Assembly: GCA_039566865.1 (NCBI GenBank)
Contig: CM076961.1
Coordinates: 11,245,501-11,309,500, forward strand
Source of the DNA: Aurelia coerulea
Lineage: Eukaryota; Cnidaria; Scyphozoa; Semaeostomeae; Ulmaridae
DNA: 64,000 bases
Direction: 5' to 3'
Shown here: positions 42,120 to 55,107 of the stretch, one piece after another
How positions within the stretch are numbered: the first letter of the stretch is position 1
How the letters are laid out: every line of letters starts with the position of its first letter
Program-made: the position numbers and the translations under genes
Notes under the pieces: model-generated
Seen by the model: only the letters and a program-made list of their open reading frames with translations
Told to the model about the DNA's origin: nothing
Databases searched by the model: none

Positions 42120-43507
42120 AGATACGATTTCTTCATGAGAGACACAAGCTGCGGTAGCTACCTTTAACTCTTTAGCAGACCGTTAGCAGACCGTTAGCAG
42201 ACCGTAAATGTCTAAGACTTTTCATATATTTTCAAATATTTAAACTAAAAAAGCTGGGGTCGGTAGGCAGTTCCTTGAATAGGACACTTTTGGCTACCAA
42301 AATTCTAAAGAAGTTTATAAGACTCAGCTTCTTTAGCTCTTTGGAGAGATATCTGCATGTCAAAAAAATTAGGCTGGTACATATATTGTGGCTCATATTT
42401 TCAATTTTCACTCTTAGAGGGGACTTGGCACTACTCAGAAACCAGCCTTCAGACAATGGTATGGGCAAGTTCGGAAAATAAGGGCATTTCTGGATTCTCC
42501 AGTGAAACTTGCAGAGTTCACAGCAACTGCTTCAAGATCTACAAAAGCATCAATCCTTTCTGTTTTGAATTTGGCCCTAGTCTCTACCCATGTTTAATTG
42601 AAAAGGGTAACAATGTTCTGTAGCCAAGAACTCCATCATGATATGTATGGACAGTCAGAAGAGTGAAGTTTAATAGAGTAGATCAAAGAAGAGTAAGAAT
42701 CTTAATCGAGAATGATAACTCTTTATGAAGATATTTGAATCGTTTACATTTATCAATTTAGAAACTGTGAGAATAAAGGAATTTTATGCAACTGCTGCAG
42801 TAGAATTTGAGGACAAAACAATTAATTTCAATTCCAGCAGCTCAATCCATGCATATTATTGAACAAAAAATAAATAGTGAACATATACAGGGAGTGTTTT
42901 AAAAGAAACTAAGAAATTTACCCAGCTTGGGATGTTTCTTAAATTTATTGAATTTAAGTACTAAAAGTTTATTAGACTTTTCTTACTTGTGTAGCAATTC
43001 ACATTCTTACAACATTTAAAATTTTTCTTAACTAAATGTTTTTTCCAATACCCACCCACAGTTGGCAGAACAGAGGATCAGGCGCTTAGCATGTTGGTCA
43101 TTAAGTCAAATTTCAGATATTCTAAAATAAAGGAATAAATTAAATTGTACTAAGTACCCTTTGTAGCATTAAGTTCCTTTAACATATTTTCAGGTGTCTG
43201 CATCATGATTTCTAACATCAGAGATATTTCAAAATAATTTGCAATCAATTCAGTGCCCAGATCTTCTAAACCAGAATTTATCTCTGAATTATTTTCTGTC
43301 TTTCCACTCTATATTATTTAAGCATTCTTCTTCATAACTTTTGATTTGTTCGGCAATCCTTTTGCAAAATATTGAGCATGTTTGTAGCATGTTTCAAGCC
43401 TGGTACCAAATTGTTTTGAGTATGATTTGAGCATGTTTGAGAGCTTGATTCAAGTAAGAGTTTTCCATCACTTGTGCTAGCTTGCAGCATGCGCCCGCAC
43501 AACTGGC
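42120..43507. other. Unassigned intergenic DNA
   Basis: AT-rich DNA with a triplicated TTAGCAGACCG at 42172-42205. No gene, RNA or repeat end recognised. Confidence 0.3.
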
Positions 43508-43557
<50 letters not shown>

Positions 43558-43572
43558 TAATAATAATAATAA

Positions 43573-43634
<62 letters not shown>
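43508..43634 (+). repeat. (AAT)n microsatellite, about 127 bp
   Basis: Almost pure AAT with two AAA slips. Further arrays follow at 43757-43822 and 43926-43953. Leucine-, isoleucine- and tyrosine-rich open frames across them are artefacts. Confidence 0.97.
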
Positions 43635-43636
<2 letters not shown>

Positions 43637-43756
43637 CACAATCTTCTATTGACAACAACAAATTGGCTGAAAAATACTATTTACCAATTGAATGGGGGTT
43701 CTTGTTTACAAAAGCTCCTTGTCTGTTTGATTTGAAGGATGGTTTAGTTTTTTATA

Positions 43757-43780
43757 ATAATAATAATAATAATAATAATG

Positions 43781-43828
<48 letters not shown>

Positions 43829-43953
43829 TGAACTAAACCAACATCAAAAATTAACAGAAATAAAATGAATAAAAACACAACTGTTAAAATCTTGAACGTT
43901 TCGATTAAAAATCTTCGTCAGCACCAATAATAATAATAATAATAATAATAATA
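43757..43953 (+). repeat. (AAT)n arrays flanking a fragment of the 640-bp repeat unit
   Basis: Arrays at 43757-43822 and 43926-43953 enclose 43825-43925, which has AAAAACACAACTGTTAAAAT and ACGTTTCGATTAAAAATCTT. This is the same end as the units at 47628 and 52122. Confidence 0.85.
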
Positions 43954-43954
43954 A

Positions 43955-44461
43955 AGGAGTAAAAGCGAGTATAAGCGTAGACACGATAAAGTTGCATGCT
44001 TCATTCATTGGCTCCTTTGCAAGAAATATGACCTGAAACATACAGAAAAATGGTATCAACACCAGACGGCTCCTGTTGTAGAAAATGACCGACACAAACT
44101 TCTGTGGGATTTCTCCATGCAAACTGATCGAGTCATTGAGCATAGAAGACCGGACATAGTCATTGTCGACTGGAAAGAAAAAGAATGCTCCATTATAGAT
44201 GTAGCTATTCCTGGCGACCAAAACATTGAAGACAAAGAATGGGAGAAGATCAGCAAATATAGTGAGCTAAAGCTGGAAGTAATGAGATTATGGAATATTA
44301 AAACGAAAGTGATTCCAATAGTGGTTGGGGCACTTGGTTCCATCCCAAAAAAGTTAAGAGAACACTTGAAGAGTTTAGGATTGCCAGACGATATTCACTG
44401 CATCCAGAAATCAGCCCTCCTTGGAACAGCTGGAATACTGAGAAAAGTATTGAGTGTCTGA
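43955..44461 (+). pseudogene. RLE LINE family A, copy 2: C-terminal endonuclease
   Basis: Open from the AAT array: YKRRHDKVACFIHWLLCKKY, EKWYQHQ, LLWDFSMQTDRVIEHRRPDI, CSIIDVAIPGDQN, then PIVVGALGSIPKKLREHL and LGTAGILRKVLSV, ending at TGA 44461. RPD...D with the downstream basic segment is the RLE active-site pattern and looks intact. The zinc knuckle and reverse transcriptase are lost by 5' truncation. The 3' UTR is about 80 bp and then meets a short AAT run (44540-44560). Confidence 0.85.
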
Positions 44462-44544
44462 GGCTACTTGCTGGAGCTTGACGCTTGATGATGAACAATT
44501 AACAATTCCTCCAAACTATGAACTTTAGGAGTGAACTCGAAGAT

Positions 44545-45660
44545 AATAATAATAATAGTAATACCATGTATGGAGCGTTCCACCCTAAAAGCAATGTGAA
44601 TAGACTGTATTTAACAAGGCAGGAAGGAGGGAGGGGCTTGATTGGAGCTGAAGAGACTGTACGAAGTGAGGAGAATAGTCTTGGCTGGTATGTGATGAAC
44701 AATGACCACGAAATAATGAGATCGGTTGAAAAAGAAGGAATATTGAGATTAAATGAAAAAAAAAACCCAAGAGTATGGAAACGACAGAACAAAGAACAGC
44801 ATAAGAATGGGTGGGTAGATAAACCGCTACATGGGCAAACAGCTGCTGCTACAAAAGATTTGATGGATAAAGATAAGAACTGGAATTGGTTAAAACATGC
44901 AGGATTAAAGAAAGAAACAGAGAGCACCATATTTGCAGCGCAATAGCAAGCAGTGGGAACAAATTCTGTAAAGAACATCATTTACAACGAAAATGTATCA
45001 AAAGAATGCAGACTGTGTGGAGAAGCGGATGAAACAATTGCACACATTGTTTCTGAGTGTCGACAGCTAGCACAAGTACAATATAAAGGCTGGAGACATG
45101 ACAAGGTAGCTCAAATTGTCCACTGGAAGTTATGTCAAAAACTAGGATTAGACCATGGAGATAGATGGTACAACCATAAAGTAGAGAGTGTGATTGTGAC
45201 AGAAGACTTTAGGTTACTATGGGATTTTCCCATACAGACAGATCATCGACTGGAGCATAACCGATCAGACATTGTGTTTGAAAACAAAAAGGATCGATCG
45301 TGTTTGCTGATTGACATATCCTGCCCCTTCGATACAAGAATTGAAAGAAAAGAAAAGGAAAAAATTGAGTTGTATCAAGACTTGAAGAGAGAGATCAAGA
45401 GGTTATGGAACGTGAGGGAAGTTAAGATTGTACCAATAATCATTGGGGCTCTAGGTACCATTGGAAAGAACTTTGAGAATTTGTTGAAGAAAGTTGAAGT
45501 GGAGTGCAGCACAGAACTTTTACAAAAAGCGTGTCTGTTGGGAACTGCAAAGATCCTGAGAAAAGTACTGGATACCTAAGGCCAAGGGACTTGACTTGCT
45601 ATCCAGCAGTTAACCGGCAGTCAACATCAACGCCGAGTGAATATTGAACAATAAAAAAAA
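44545..45660 (+). pseudogene. RLE LINE family A, copy 3: post-RT domain, zinc knuckle and endonuclease
   Basis: From about 44566 it reads YGAFHPKSNVNRLYLTRQEG, then WVDKPLHGQ, WLKHAGLKKETESTIFAAQ, a premature TAG (44944-44946), and in the same frame CRLCGEADETIAHIVSEC (zinc knuckle C-x2-C-x8-H-x4-C), DRWYNH, LLWDFPIQTDH and NRSDIVFE...LLIDISCP. It ends PIIIGALGTIGKNFENLL and LGTAKILRKVLDT. The usual RPD is RSD here (Pro to Ser). The 3' UTR (GGCCAAGGGACTTGACTTGC) matches copy 1 and runs into AAT. Confidence 0.87.
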
Positions 45661-45663
45661 TTA

Positions 45664-45711
<48 letters not shown>

Positions 45712-45725
45712 TGATAATAATAATG

Positions 45726-45765
<40 letters not shown>

Positions 45766-45845
45766 GTCTACAACTTTACTAATAATAAGAATAATAAGAA
45801 TAATAATAATAATGATAATAATAATGACAATAATATTAAAGTGGT
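45661..45845 (+). repeat. (AAT)n microsatellite with AAG/GAT interruptions
   Basis: An impure array of about 175 bp between RLE LINE copies 3 and 4, with a non-repeat gap (AGTCTACAACTTTACT) at about 45765-45780. Confidence 0.93.
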
Positions 45846-47600
45846 ATCTTTCAAGGAGACTCGTTATCACCACTTTTGTTCTGCCTGTCATTAGCACCAC
45901 TCAGCACTATGCTCAACAACACTGGATATGGGTATGAAGTAGGCGGTAAGAAAATTAGCCATTTGTTCTATATGGACGATCTGAAGACCTATGTGAAAAA
46001 CGACAATCAACAGCGGAGGGGCTGCTCAAGACAATCAAGACCTTCAGTGATGATATCTGCATGCAGTTCGGCCTTGCAAAATGTGCCAAAGCCACATTCA
46101 AGAGGGGCAAGCTCACACAAACTACAGACATCACAGTAGACACTAATACCACAATAAAGGAGCTAGAACAGGAAGGTGCTTACAAATATCTAGGGATCAA
46201 TGAAGGTGATGGTATACAGCATGCCACCATGAAAGAACAAATTAGAAAAGAATACTACAGGAGAGTGAGACTGGTAACAAAAAGTGAACTCAACGGATCA
46301 AACAAGATAGAAGCAATCAATACACTTGCTGTACCCGTATTTATTTATAGTGTCAACATTGTAAACTGGCAGATGAGTGAAATAAGAAAGCTGGATACAA
46401 AGACAAGGAAGCTGTTAACTATGAAGAGGATGAACCACCCAAAGCTGTTGTGGAAAGAATGTACCTACCGAGAGAAGGTGGCGGACGGGGCCTCACTCAG
46501 CTCAAACTCGTGTTCAAAACAACCACAGTGGGGCTAAACTCGTACCTGGAACAAACAGAAGATCCCCTTCTCAAACTTGTGTACCGGCATGAAAACAGCA
46601 AGAAGCTTTATTCTGTCACAAAAGATGCCAGAAAATTTAAAGGAGAGTTAGAAGTACCAGACACTGCTAGAATACAACAAGAAAAAATCACTTTATTTGC
46701 TAAAAGAGTAAAGCAGGAGACAAAGAAGAAGGCACATGAGAAGATGAGACAGATATGGGAAGGAAAACCGATGCATGGCCAGTATCCAGCTAGGGTGAAT
46801 AAGCCAGATGTTGAAATAGAACAGACTCACAAATGGCTTAGGAGTCTTGGACTTAAAGGAGAAACTGAGGCATTGATAATTGCTGCACAGGATCAAAGCT
46901 TAGCAACAAGATCATACCACAATAAGGTCATCAAAGACGGCACTGACCCCAAGTGTAGGATGTGCAATGAATTCGAGGAAACTATTGACCATATTGTAGC
47001 CGGCTGTCCAGTACTCGCAAAGACGGAATATATACAGCGACATGACAAGGCAGCAGGATACCTACATTGGAAAATATGCAAAAATTACCATTTCCCAACT
47101 GCAGATAAGTGGTATGAGCACAAACCTGAGAAAGTGACTGAAAATGAAGCTGTCACTGTACTATGGGACATGCCTGTAAGCACAGACAAAGAGATAAAAG
47201 CTAATAGACCTAAAATAATTATCAAAGACAAGAAAGAAACGAAATGCATTATGATTGACATGAGTATACCATCTGAAAGAAATGTATCGATTAAAGAAGT
47301 AGAGAAGCTGTCCAAGTATAAAGATCTTGAAATTGAAGTAACAAAAATGTGGGAAATGAAGACATCGACAGTTCCAATTGTAGTGGGAGCACTGGGACTC
47401 ATCAAGAAAGGCCTTGAGAAGTACGTCAGTCAAATTCCTGGCCACATACGGATTGAAGAATTGCAGAAGATTGCTCTCCTCGGAAGCGCCCACATCCTGA
47501 GAAGAACGTTGTCCATCAAGTGAACACTGCTGTTGCCTTAGGGACATGGACTGACCTCGGCACAGTGGCGAGAACTGTACTGCATTAAAAGCAAAGAAAA
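45846..47600 (+). pseudogene. RLE LINE family A, copy 4: RT palm through endonuclease
   Basis: The longest copy. From 45846 it reads FQGDSLSPLLFCLSLAPLS (RT motif B) and KISHLFYMDDLKTYVKND (motif C, catalytic YMDD), with a frameshift at about 46010. It then reads KTFSDDICMQFGLAKCAKAT, YKYLGINEGDGIQ, RLVTKSELNGSNKIEAINTL and RKLLTMKRMNHPK, with a second frameshift at about 46445. It continues RMYLPREGGGRGLTQL, GKPMHGQYP, CRMCNEFEETIDHIVAGC (zinc knuckle), WDMPVSTDKEIKANRPKI, CIMIDMSIP, and ends LGSAHILRRTLSIK at 47523. FYMDDLK and the C-terminal RLE fit the R4/Dong-type clade. RPD has become RPK. Two frameshifts make it inactive. Confidence 0.88.
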
Positions 47601-47602
47601 AA

Positions 47603-47627
47603 TAATAATAATAATAATAATAATAAA
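47603..47627 (+). repeat. (AAT)n microsatellite
   Basis: A short pure array between the RLE LINE copy 4 end and the 640-bp repeat unit. Confidence 0.9.
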
Positions 47628-48269
47628 AAACACAACTGTTTCAGAGCAGACGTTTCGATATAAAATCTTCTTCAGTGTATTTACAATCCTAGACAGCCAA
47701 GTATTTATACTAAAATTTACATAAAAATAGTTTCTATACCCTAGACAAATAAAAGAAAAGAAAAGAATATTATTTTAGAATACTATCAACAAGATAAACA
47801 TAAAAGAATGTTTTTATATTACATATAGACAAAGCCGCAAAAAACAAGGCATGAATTTCTTTCCACAAAACTCCCCAATGACCTTACTCGAAGATGTTTT
47901 GCCCCTTTTTTGTTTTTTTGTTTTTGGATTTGAATAGAAAGAAACGACCTCTAAATCTTATAGACAAGGGACTGAAAGCTCTTCGCGACAACAACTTTTA
48001 CAACCCGAGACAACAGGCAAGGGATATCGGCCATTGACCCTCCAAAGATTTGCTTAAATTGCTAAATCCAGGATAGCTCGATAGGGAATTCCACCCCACC
48101 ACTACGTGTAATTATACACGAAGTCAACAAGCCGACATCCCTGCCATTGTGTTGCCCAAGGTTTTCAATGCAATGGTATGAGAACTAGGCAGTACCACAA
48201 GCAAACATATCCAGCTCAACATCAGCCGCCCTCTCGTTTAGGCCATTTGGTGCAAACAAACCCAATTTG

Positions 48270-48270
<1 letters not shown>
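47628..48270 (-). repeat. 640-bp repeat unit U, copy 1, between AAT arrays
   Basis: On the minus strand it starts TTATACAAATTGGGTTTGTT, encodes a short conserved stretch (GLNERAADVELDMFACG) and ends with CGAAACGTCTGCTCTGAAAC, AGTTGTGTTTTT then (ATT)n. Copy 2 is at 52122-52778 with the same ends (ALNERAADVELDMFACG). Both copies lie between AAT arrays. It could be a SINE-like or LINE-derived non-autonomous element. Further open frames are not conserved. Confidence 0.68.

Positions 48271-48317
<47 letters not shown>
48271..48317 (+). repeat. (AAT)n microsatellite
   Basis: A pure array of 15-16 units at the 3' boundary of RLE LINE family B copy 2 (minus strand). Confidence 0.95.
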
Positions 48318-49083
48318 TCTTTTAAAACATCATGTATCATTTTAATCAAAAATCCATTAAAATACAAGCTAAGAGTTAAAAACCATTACAGCAATCTCAA
48401 ATCTGGCAAGCTGCACTGGAACGTACAAAGGCTAAAATATACTAGTTAAAATAAAACGAAATAAAAGAATAACAACATGAATTCATACAAACCTATTTTT
48501 GCATTTTACTATATAGCACAAAACGATTTACCATGAAAGCAGTTCAGTCTCTGGCCAATCGCTGTCCTTTTTACAAAACAAAAAGTATGTGCACCTTATA
48601 CAAACATTTATTAGCTTCTTAACAATATAATCCTCTGCACTCTTTGACAGACCGATTTCTTGCAGCATAGTCTTCAGATTTTGACTTTCTTTTTCCAATT
48701 ATTCCCAAGGCTCCTAATGATAGATTTATAAAGTGAACGTTGTTATACTTATTTTGTCCACGATTTGCATATTTTTTGCAATCAGATCTGCATATTTTTG
48801 TTCATTCCTCTCAGCATTCTTGGAGATATTCGTTTCAAATCCAACAGTTAGTTCCAGTATGTATAGCAAATTTCCTTTGATTACCACTATGTCAGGTCGC
48901 AATTCATCACCAGTTATTACCGAAGGTGATGGGTATCCATCTAAATCAGCGTAAACAGTTGTATTTCCTATCACTTTCAGATAATCAGCCAGGTTCTTAA
49001 GAATAGAATCATGTCTCCATGTGTCTCTCCCCTGATTCAAATGAGCGGCACATCCACCAATTACGTGACCTAGTGTTTGTGGA

Positions 49084-49962
49084 GCATTGTTTATGCTTAT
49101 CGGTCATCCACGTAGAATTAACAAAATTGAACCTCTGGCTCCATTGAAACTTAATGGCACAGAAATAAAACGAGTGACAAAAACTAAATCACTAGGGGTT
49201 ATTGTGGACGAGAATCTAAGTTGGAAGGAACACTTCAAATCCTTGAAAGGTAAAGTAGCAAGTGGTTTGTCTGCACTGAAAAAACTTAAAAACGTTCTTC
49301 CGCAATCTAAGCTATGTGAGGTTTACCATGCGCTGGTTGAAAGTCACCTCCGATATGGGAATGTTATCTGGGGTAGCCTGCCCAACACGAAGCTGCAAAC
49401 GCTTCAGCGTCTACAGAACAGGGCCTTCTCAATTATTCAAAATGCTAGAATAAAGGACCCCTGGATCAATAACGGGCTGAACGTTGATCAAATCATCTAT
49501 TTTGACAGATCTATCATGACACACAAAATAGTCCACAAGCAGTGCCCTGAGAGCCTCTGGAACAAGTATAGTCAGAGGAATGAAATTTCTACGTATAACA
49601 CAAGAAACAATAGAAATCTCGACATCCCAAAGTTTAAACTTGAGTGTACAAAAAAAAGTTTCCACCTTTCCGGGCTTAAAGCTTGGAATGAAATACCAAT
49701 CGAAATAAGGGAAATCCCCTCGCTCTATCAGTTTAAAAGAAAATTGAAAACGCATTTAAAGAGCTCAGTAAACCCTAACTAAAACACGACTCCCAGGAAG
49801 ATCAGATCTCAGCCTGGATCCAATCCTAGCTAATACCAAATTTTAAATTTTGTTTTTCATTTTTCATTTAAAACAAACTTGTAACTTTTGTAGTTTAATT
49901 TTGTACTGATGGGATATCGTGTAAAAATATGAATTAATAAAAAAAAAAAAAAAAAAAAAAAT
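49084..49962 (+). mobile_element. LINE 2 copy B, 5'-truncated with poly-A tail
   Basis: It encodes 49087-49782 and ends with a run of about 22 A at 49940-49962. GAGCA is found on both sides (about 49079-49083 and 49966-49970), a 5-bp target-site duplication. Removing it with one GAGCA restores the family B frame SASAPQTLGH. Confidence 0.85.
49087..49782 (+). CDS. LINE 2 reverse-transcriptase C-terminal fragment
   Basis: 231 residues without a stop: MLIGHPRRINK, KLNGTEIKRVTKTKSLGVIV, DENLSWKEHF, VESHLRYGNVIWGSL, LQRLQNRAF, YNTRNNRNLDIP, LSGLKAWNEIPIEIREIPSL. It is colinear with the minus-strand copy at 9975-10754 and about as complete, lacking motifs A-C. It is truncated slightly later than copy A. 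It cannot encode an active polymerase. Confidence 0.86.
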   Translation: MFMLIGHPRRINKIEPLAPLKLNGTEIKRVTKTKSLGVIVDENLSWKEHFKSLKGKVASGLSALKKLKNVLPQSKLCEVYHALVESHLRYGNVIWGSLPNTKLQTLQRLQNRAFSIIQNARIKDPWINNGLNVDQIIYFDRSIMTHKIVHKQCPESLWNKYSQRNEISTYNTRNNRNLDIPKFKLECTKKSFHLSGLKAWNEIPIEIREIPSLYQFKRKLKTHLKSSVNPN

Positions 49963-50429
49963 TGAGCACTGGCTGATTTTTTCCAAGTAAAAATATTTTT
50001 ATTCGTGGCTAGTGTATTGTTTAAATACCGTATACAAAAGTTGAATATGTTTCTTGGCATTTTGTCAAATGTTGACAGCCAATGTCCCTTGTAAGCTGGC
50101 ATCACTGCATCCCAAATTGCGCGAATGATGAAACCCTGCGACGTAAGTTTGGTCATTATGTGATCAGTTGTGGCTGCTCTCATGTCTTTGAGAACATCTC
50201 GAGTGGTCTTGTACTGGTCATATTGAACGTTAGTACCATAGCTAGAAGCTTCATGAATATACCGAATATCCTCATTGACTGAATATTTTAGGCAGTTTCT
50301 TATTGTTGCTTGACATTGGGTGAATTTTATTGAGACAGGTATGGCTAATTATGTCCATTGTTCCAGATATTGGAATTTCGAGCCAATCACGGATATATTG
50401 GTTACACAAGCTATGTAGTGATTGTATAA

Positions 50430-50453
50430 TGATAATAATAATAATAATAATAA
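50430..50453 (+). repeat. (AAT)n microsatellite
   Basis: A short array separating the truncated 5' edge of family B copy 2 from the 3' end of family B copy 1; both elements point the same way (minus). Confidence 0.9.
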
Positions 50454-50454
50454 T

Positions 50455-52057
50455 TTTTTAAACATCATGTATCATTTTAATCAAAAATCCATTAAAATAC
50501 AAGCTAAGAGTTAAAAACCATTACAGCAATCTCAAATCTGGCAAGCTGCACTGGAACGTACAAAGGCTAAAATATACTAGTTAAAAATAAAACGAAATAA
50601 AAGAATAACAACATGAATTCATACAAACCTATTTTTGCATTTTACTACATAGCACAAAAGATTTACCATGAAAGCAGTTCAGTCTCTGGCCAATCGCTGT
50701 CCTTTTTACAAAACAAAAAGTATGTGCACCTTATACAAACATTTATTAGTTTCTTAACAATATAATCCTCTGCACTCTTTGACAGACCGATTTCTTGCAG
50801 CATAGTCTTCAGATTTTGACTTTCTTTTCCAATTATTCCTACGGCTCCTAATGATAGATTTATAAAGTGAACGTTGTTATACTTATTTTGTCCACGACTG
50901 AAGTTAGTATAAAGTTGCTGAATCAAACTATTAGTTTCATTAGGAAGATGGTGATACTCTAATACTGTTTTTATCAAACTGTGATGTACTTCGCCAAATG
51001 CATTTCTTAAATCGAGCAATGTAACTGTCAAAAATCTTTGCTTTTTACGGGCGTGGTTGATCAGGTGCGCGAGGTGATATGTGTGTTCAAAGGTCCCTGA
51101 CATTTTGGGGACAAAACCCTTCTGAATTTCTGACTCTATATAATTGTTATCCTTCAGGAATTCGTAGATTCTGTTTCTAAGAAATGATGTAAATATTTTC
51201 AAGGGAACTGTTTCCAACGTGATAGGCCTGAAGTTTTGGGGTTCGGATTCATCGCCTTTCTTATAAGCCAAAATCGTGACTGCCCTCTTCCATGTTTCTG
51301 GTATGTGATTTGTTATGAGAACCTTAGTGATCACATCATGAATAAATGATCGCAAATAGGGGCATTTCTTGAAAACAATGATGGATATTTGATCCAGGGG
51401 GCACGGTGACCCTGATGCTTTCATTCGCCGGATAATATTTGTTACTTGTCTGTATGACGGAGGAGCATTGTTGAATTGTTTCACCGGTGTGTGGAATGCA
51501 GGTATCCAGGCTGGAATGCGAAAAATTTTCCTGGGGCTTACAGCCTGGAACGCTTTACGGAAGTATTGTTGACAAACAAGTTTGTTAAACTTCGGCATCA
51601 CTCTCTTGGGTATTTCAATAAATCTTTTCACGTAGGACCAAAAGTTCTTTTTAATCAATTGATTGTGATCTACTGAATATGTTTGATTGTTCCTCAAACA
51701 GTCTTTTGATCCGTTTCTTAGGGATGATCTTAAGAGTTTTGATACAAACTTTATTTCCTGGACTTCCATTGGTTTCTTTCTTTTTAAGTAAAACAGAGAT
51801 TTTTTCAAATAGTTCTTGCTTTTTCCAACATACTTTTGACTCAGCTGCTCATTGACCGGTTCTGAATTGTCAACAGTACCATACGACTCGGCCATATAAT
51901 TGTAAACAACGTCGTTGAATTTGCGCATTGTATCATCCAAATTCTCATTGTTTATATCAGAGACTGGAAGGTGTGCTCTGAAGAAATCGTTTGCCGTAGC
52001 CCATGCTTGATCAGATTTGGGGAGCTTAATACCTGGTTTAAACGAAGGAATATCAGT

Positions 52058-52059
<2 letters not shown>
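50455..52059 (-). pseudogene. RLE LINE family B, copy 1, internally deleted
   Basis: On the minus strand the frame leaves the AAT array at about 52057 with DIPSFKPGIKLPKSDQAWAT. It reaches the RT with KRAVTILAYKKGDESEPQNF, RPITLETVPLKIF and motif A as LLDLRNAFGEVHHSLI. At about 50900 it jumps from YTNFSRGQ directly to NKYNNVHFINLSLGAVGIIG and the family's C-terminal end (DSDWPETELLSW, stop 50663). Motifs B and C, the knuckle and the RLE are missing in between. The junction CGTGGACAAAATAAG also occurs in copy 2 at the rejoined position, suggesting deletion at a short shared sequence. The 3' UTR from 50662 to 50455 matches copy 2. Confidence 0.86.
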
Positions 52060-52120
<61 letters not shown>

Positions 52121-52121
52121 T
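52060..52121 (+). repeat. (AAT)n microsatellite
   Basis: A pure array at the 5' edge of family B copy 1 and the 3' (ATT) end of unit U copy 2. Confidence 0.95.
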
Positions 52122-53905
<1,784 letters not shown>

Positions 53906-54485
53906 TAGCACCACGTATGATAATAATACATTTATTTAAAGTTGGCTAAAGGAATAGTTTGTAAACTAATAAAGGCCAACTGGTGTTACCTATTTACAGT
54001 GTTCTCTTTTATCTACATATCATACAATTGCAATTGGATCCCGTCCAATCTTTAATACTGTTTTTAAATTGACTGTTGCTTTTTGCAGATTTTATTGTGT
54101 CAGCGAGTGTGTTCCAAAGTATGCTTCCTCTAAATGACAAAGAATCATTCCCGTATCTCAGAGTCCTTGTATTTGGAAGTTGGACGAGATCCTTTACTCT
54201 AAGATTATAATTTATGGGTTTACGTTTCAAGAGGTCCCATATGAAGGAGGGATTGCCAGAGGTTAAGCATTTGAAGACCTCAAGCATTAGCTTTTGCAAG
54301 TTTCTTGTATGTATTGTGTGTTCGCCTCTATTATGAAGGAGCTGTTCAAACGTAGACCCATAGTCATCTAGCAGCACTCTCAGGGCACGTTTATGAAGTC
54401 TATTGATGTCATCGTTCGATGTTTTCCCACAGAACATCCAGATCAATGGACAGTAATTGAAATTAGACAGTATAAAGGAATTGTA

Positions 54486-55103
54486 CCGGGTGACCCAGAA
54501 AAAAGTGACCCAACGCAATCTGTTACAGAAAATTAAGTAAGTGGTCAATTGAGATGCTTCAAACGCTGCTCTGTCGCTAAAAAACTAGCCTATGCTATGA
54601 GTATTTTTCGCAATTTTTTTCAGCACGGTAAATTTCCAAAATTAAGGATTTCGAGGAAAAGAGCATGCCTGAAATCCTCAAAGAGTCGTCAAAAACAGGA
54701 GATCGATTTACAGCCATTTCAAATCTTCAAAACAACGAGGAGCGTGTTTCATTTCAAGCTGGGAATAGGTAACCCAGTCGGAAGTCTTCAGAGCAAGTCT
54801 ATAGTCCCTAGGTACTTGAAAATATTCTCAGGCAGAACGAAACACGCTCCTCGTTTTTTTGAAGATCTGAAATGGCCTCAAATCGATCCCCTGTTTTTCA
54901 CGACTTTTTGAGAATTTCAAGCCTGCCCTTTTCCTCAAAATCCTTAATTCGGGACCTTTCCTGTGCTCAAAAAAATTGCGAAAAATTCACATAATGTAGG
55001 CTGGTCTTTAGCGACAGAACAACGTTTGATATCTTTCAATCTGCCTCTTACTTTTTTTTTCTATAACAGATTGCGTTGGGTCACTTTTTTCTGGGTCACC
55101 CGG
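54486..55103. mobile_element. TA-flanked fold-back MITE, 618 bp
   Basis: TA lies at 54484-54485 and 55104-55105. The terminal repeats are CCGGGTGACCCAGAAAAAAG on both sides, and nearly the whole element is a hairpin (AACAACGAGGAGCGTGTTTC in one arm, its complement in the other). It contains a 120-codon frame homologous to one in the copy at 56654-57262, but this lies inside the palindrome and is probably not a gene. Confidence 0.9.
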
Positions 55104-55107
55104 TATA

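Larger units (their letters stand above)
48318..50425 (-). pseudogene. RLE LINE family B, copy 2 (C-terminal half), split by LINE 2 copy B
   Basis: Reading the minus strand from about 50425: QYIRDWLEIPISGTMDII, a frameshift, CQATIRNCLKYSVNEDIRY, TTRDVLKDMRAATTDHIMTK, GFIIRAIWDAVMPAYKGHWL, STFDKMPRNIFNFCIRYLNN, KKSASA. It is then interrupted at 49963-49084 and continues PQTLGHVIGGC, LNQGRDTWRHDSILKNL, ADLDGYPSP and DELRPDIVVIKGNLLYILEL (RPD...E, the RLE core). A one-base shift in an A-run near 48785 precedes NKYNNVHFINLSLGALGII. The zinc knuckle has lost its first Cys pair. The 3' UTR (ATTTTAATGGATTTTTGATT...) runs into AAT. This is an R2-like RLE element distinct from family A. Confidence 0.83.

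Noticed and set aside
54549..54911. Homologous 120-codon frames in the MITEs at 54.5 and 56.8 kb, suggestive of a conserved gene
   Set aside because: Both lie within fold-back arms, in opposite orientation relative to each other, without domain or start context; similarity follows from the shared element.
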